Below, one piece after another: positions 5,422 through 6,082 of a stretch of 6,082 nt of DNA; position 1 is the stretch's first letter, and each line of letters starts with the position of its first letter. Location of the stretch: the NCBI GenBank assembly GCA_022706175.1, contig JAKJDB010000184.1, positions 1 through 6,082 on the forward strand, given 5' to 3'. The notes beneath the pieces are model-generated. The model had not been told where the DNA came from. It saw nothing but the letters and a program-made list of their open reading frames with translations, and ran no database searches. The DNA is from Candidatus Zhuqueibacterota bacterium (GTDB taxonomy: Bacteria > KSB1 > UBA2214). Position numbers and translations under genes: made by a program.

Positions 5422-6082
5422 ATGGCTATCAAAGACAAACACACAGCGTTGCTCGAGTTTGCCAATCAGCCCCATCTGGTACGGCTGCGCGGCCGGGTGC
5501 AGCATTACACCTGGGGCGGATTTGAATTCATCCCCCGGCTGATCAAGGAGGACAATCCGGATCGGCAACCCTATGCTGAGCTGTGGATGGGCGCGCATCC
5601 GCGATTTCCTTCTATCGCGGACATCGGCATGCCGGTGAATTTGGACGAACTGATTGCCGCGGATCCGAAAAAGATACTCGGCAGCGAGGCCGCAGCCCTG
5701 TTTCAGGGCAAGCTGCCTTATCTGTTCAAGGTTCTGGATGTGCGGCAGATGCTTTCGATCCAGGTGCATCCGAGTCTCGAGCAGGCGCAGAAAGGGTTTG
5801 CCCGGGAAAACCGCAGGGAGATTCCGCTGCAGGCGCCGGAGCGCAACTATAAGGATCCGTACCACAAACCCGAGCTGCACATCGCTTTGACGGATTTCTG
5901 GATGCTGCATGGTTTTCGGCCCTATGCAGAGATCGTGCGCACGTTAAAGGCGGTGGCGGCGTTTCAACCGTTGGCGCAGTATGAAAAAAAACTGTCCAGG
6001 CTGGTACTGTCCGAAGCCGATAAACTGCGCCGATTATACAGCCACCTTATGGAGATGCCGCAAGCGGAGGTGGATGGAATGC
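5422..6082 (+). CDS. manA: Class I mannose-6-phosphate isomerase, 3' end outside the window
   Basis: The first 220 codons are present, with no stop before the window edge. The enzyme interconverts mannose-6-phosphate and fructose-6-phosphate, linking mannose use and GDP-mannose synthesis to glycolysis; it is a zinc-dependent cupin. VQHYTWGG (26-33) and PYAELWMGAHPRFPS (50-64) are N-terminal hallmarks. LPYLFKVLDVRQMLSIQVHPS (98-118) carries zinc ligands Gln114 and His116. YHKPELHIAL (147-156) carries Glu151, 35 residues later as in E. coli ManA. The fourth ligand, a histidine, lies beyond the window. The ATG at 5422 is 10 bases after the yqhD stop with GAGCGG just upstream; an in-frame ATG at 5398 would overlap yqhD by 14 bases and add 8 residues. 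Tight spacing and shared strand indicate co-transcription with yqhD. About half to 60 percent of a typical protein is seen. Confidence 0.92.
   Translation, partial: MAIKDKHTALLEFANQPHLVRLRGRVQHYTWGGFEFIPRLIKEDNPDRQPYAELWMGAHPRFPSIADIGMPVNLDELIAADPKKILGSEAAALFQGKLPYLFKVLDVRQMLSIQVHPSLEQAQKGFARENRREIPLQAPERNYKDPYHKPELHIALTDFWMLHGFRPYAEIVRTLKAVAAFQPLAQYEKKLSRLVLSEADKLRRLYSHLMEMPQAEVDGM

Overview
The window looks like ordinary chromosome from a Gram-negative bacterium. The best lineage clue is the first gene, a TonB-dependent outer-membrane receptor with an N-terminal carboxypeptidase-regulatory-like domain and the plug wording RGGAPSENLYVVDGIEVPNINHF. That architecture is typical of the FCB superphylum (Bacteroidota, Ignavibacteria, Calditrichota, KSB1-like lineages). 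The tRNA has no encoded CCA, and base composition looks moderately GC-rich by eye. The FCB assignment is inference; no marker gene here settles it.

Layout. Positions 1-130 are a non-coding leader. A complete TonB-dependent receptor gene follows on the + strand (131-2416). It converges on a minus-strand gene for a TIGR01777/SDR39U1-family NAD(P)-binding epimerase-like protein (2472-3374), with a strong hairpin between the two stops. Upstream of the epimerase, also on the minus strand, are a 24-codon ORF (3457-3531) and a small XRE-type repressor-like gene (3531-3743); the two overlap by one base in a TGATG junction. The AT-rich stretch at about 3805-3890 in front of the regulator carries several inverted repeats built on GTAA/TTAC half-sites and a plausible minus-strand promoter, so autoregulation is likely.

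On the + strand a tRNA-Gly(CCC) gene (4015-4086) sits as a self-contained unit with its own likely promoter and an immediate Rho-independent terminator. After it comes a probable two-gene operon. The first gene is a YqhD-type NADPH-dependent, metal-containing aldehyde reductase/alcohol dehydrogenase (4239-5411, GTG start). The second is a class I mannose-6-phosphate isomerase (ManA), which runs off the window end at 6082.

How the genes work together. YqhD and ManA are probably co-transcribed and together suggest sugar-phosphate and reactive-aldehyde metabolism. The XRE gene and its short partner look like a small self-regulated unit that may also read into the epimerase gene. The receptor stands alone: no SusD-like or transporter partner is visible, so its substrate is unknown. 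I found no mobile element, CRISPR array or clear new system. The parts most worth a second look are the repeat-rich control region of the XRE gene and its 24-codon partner.
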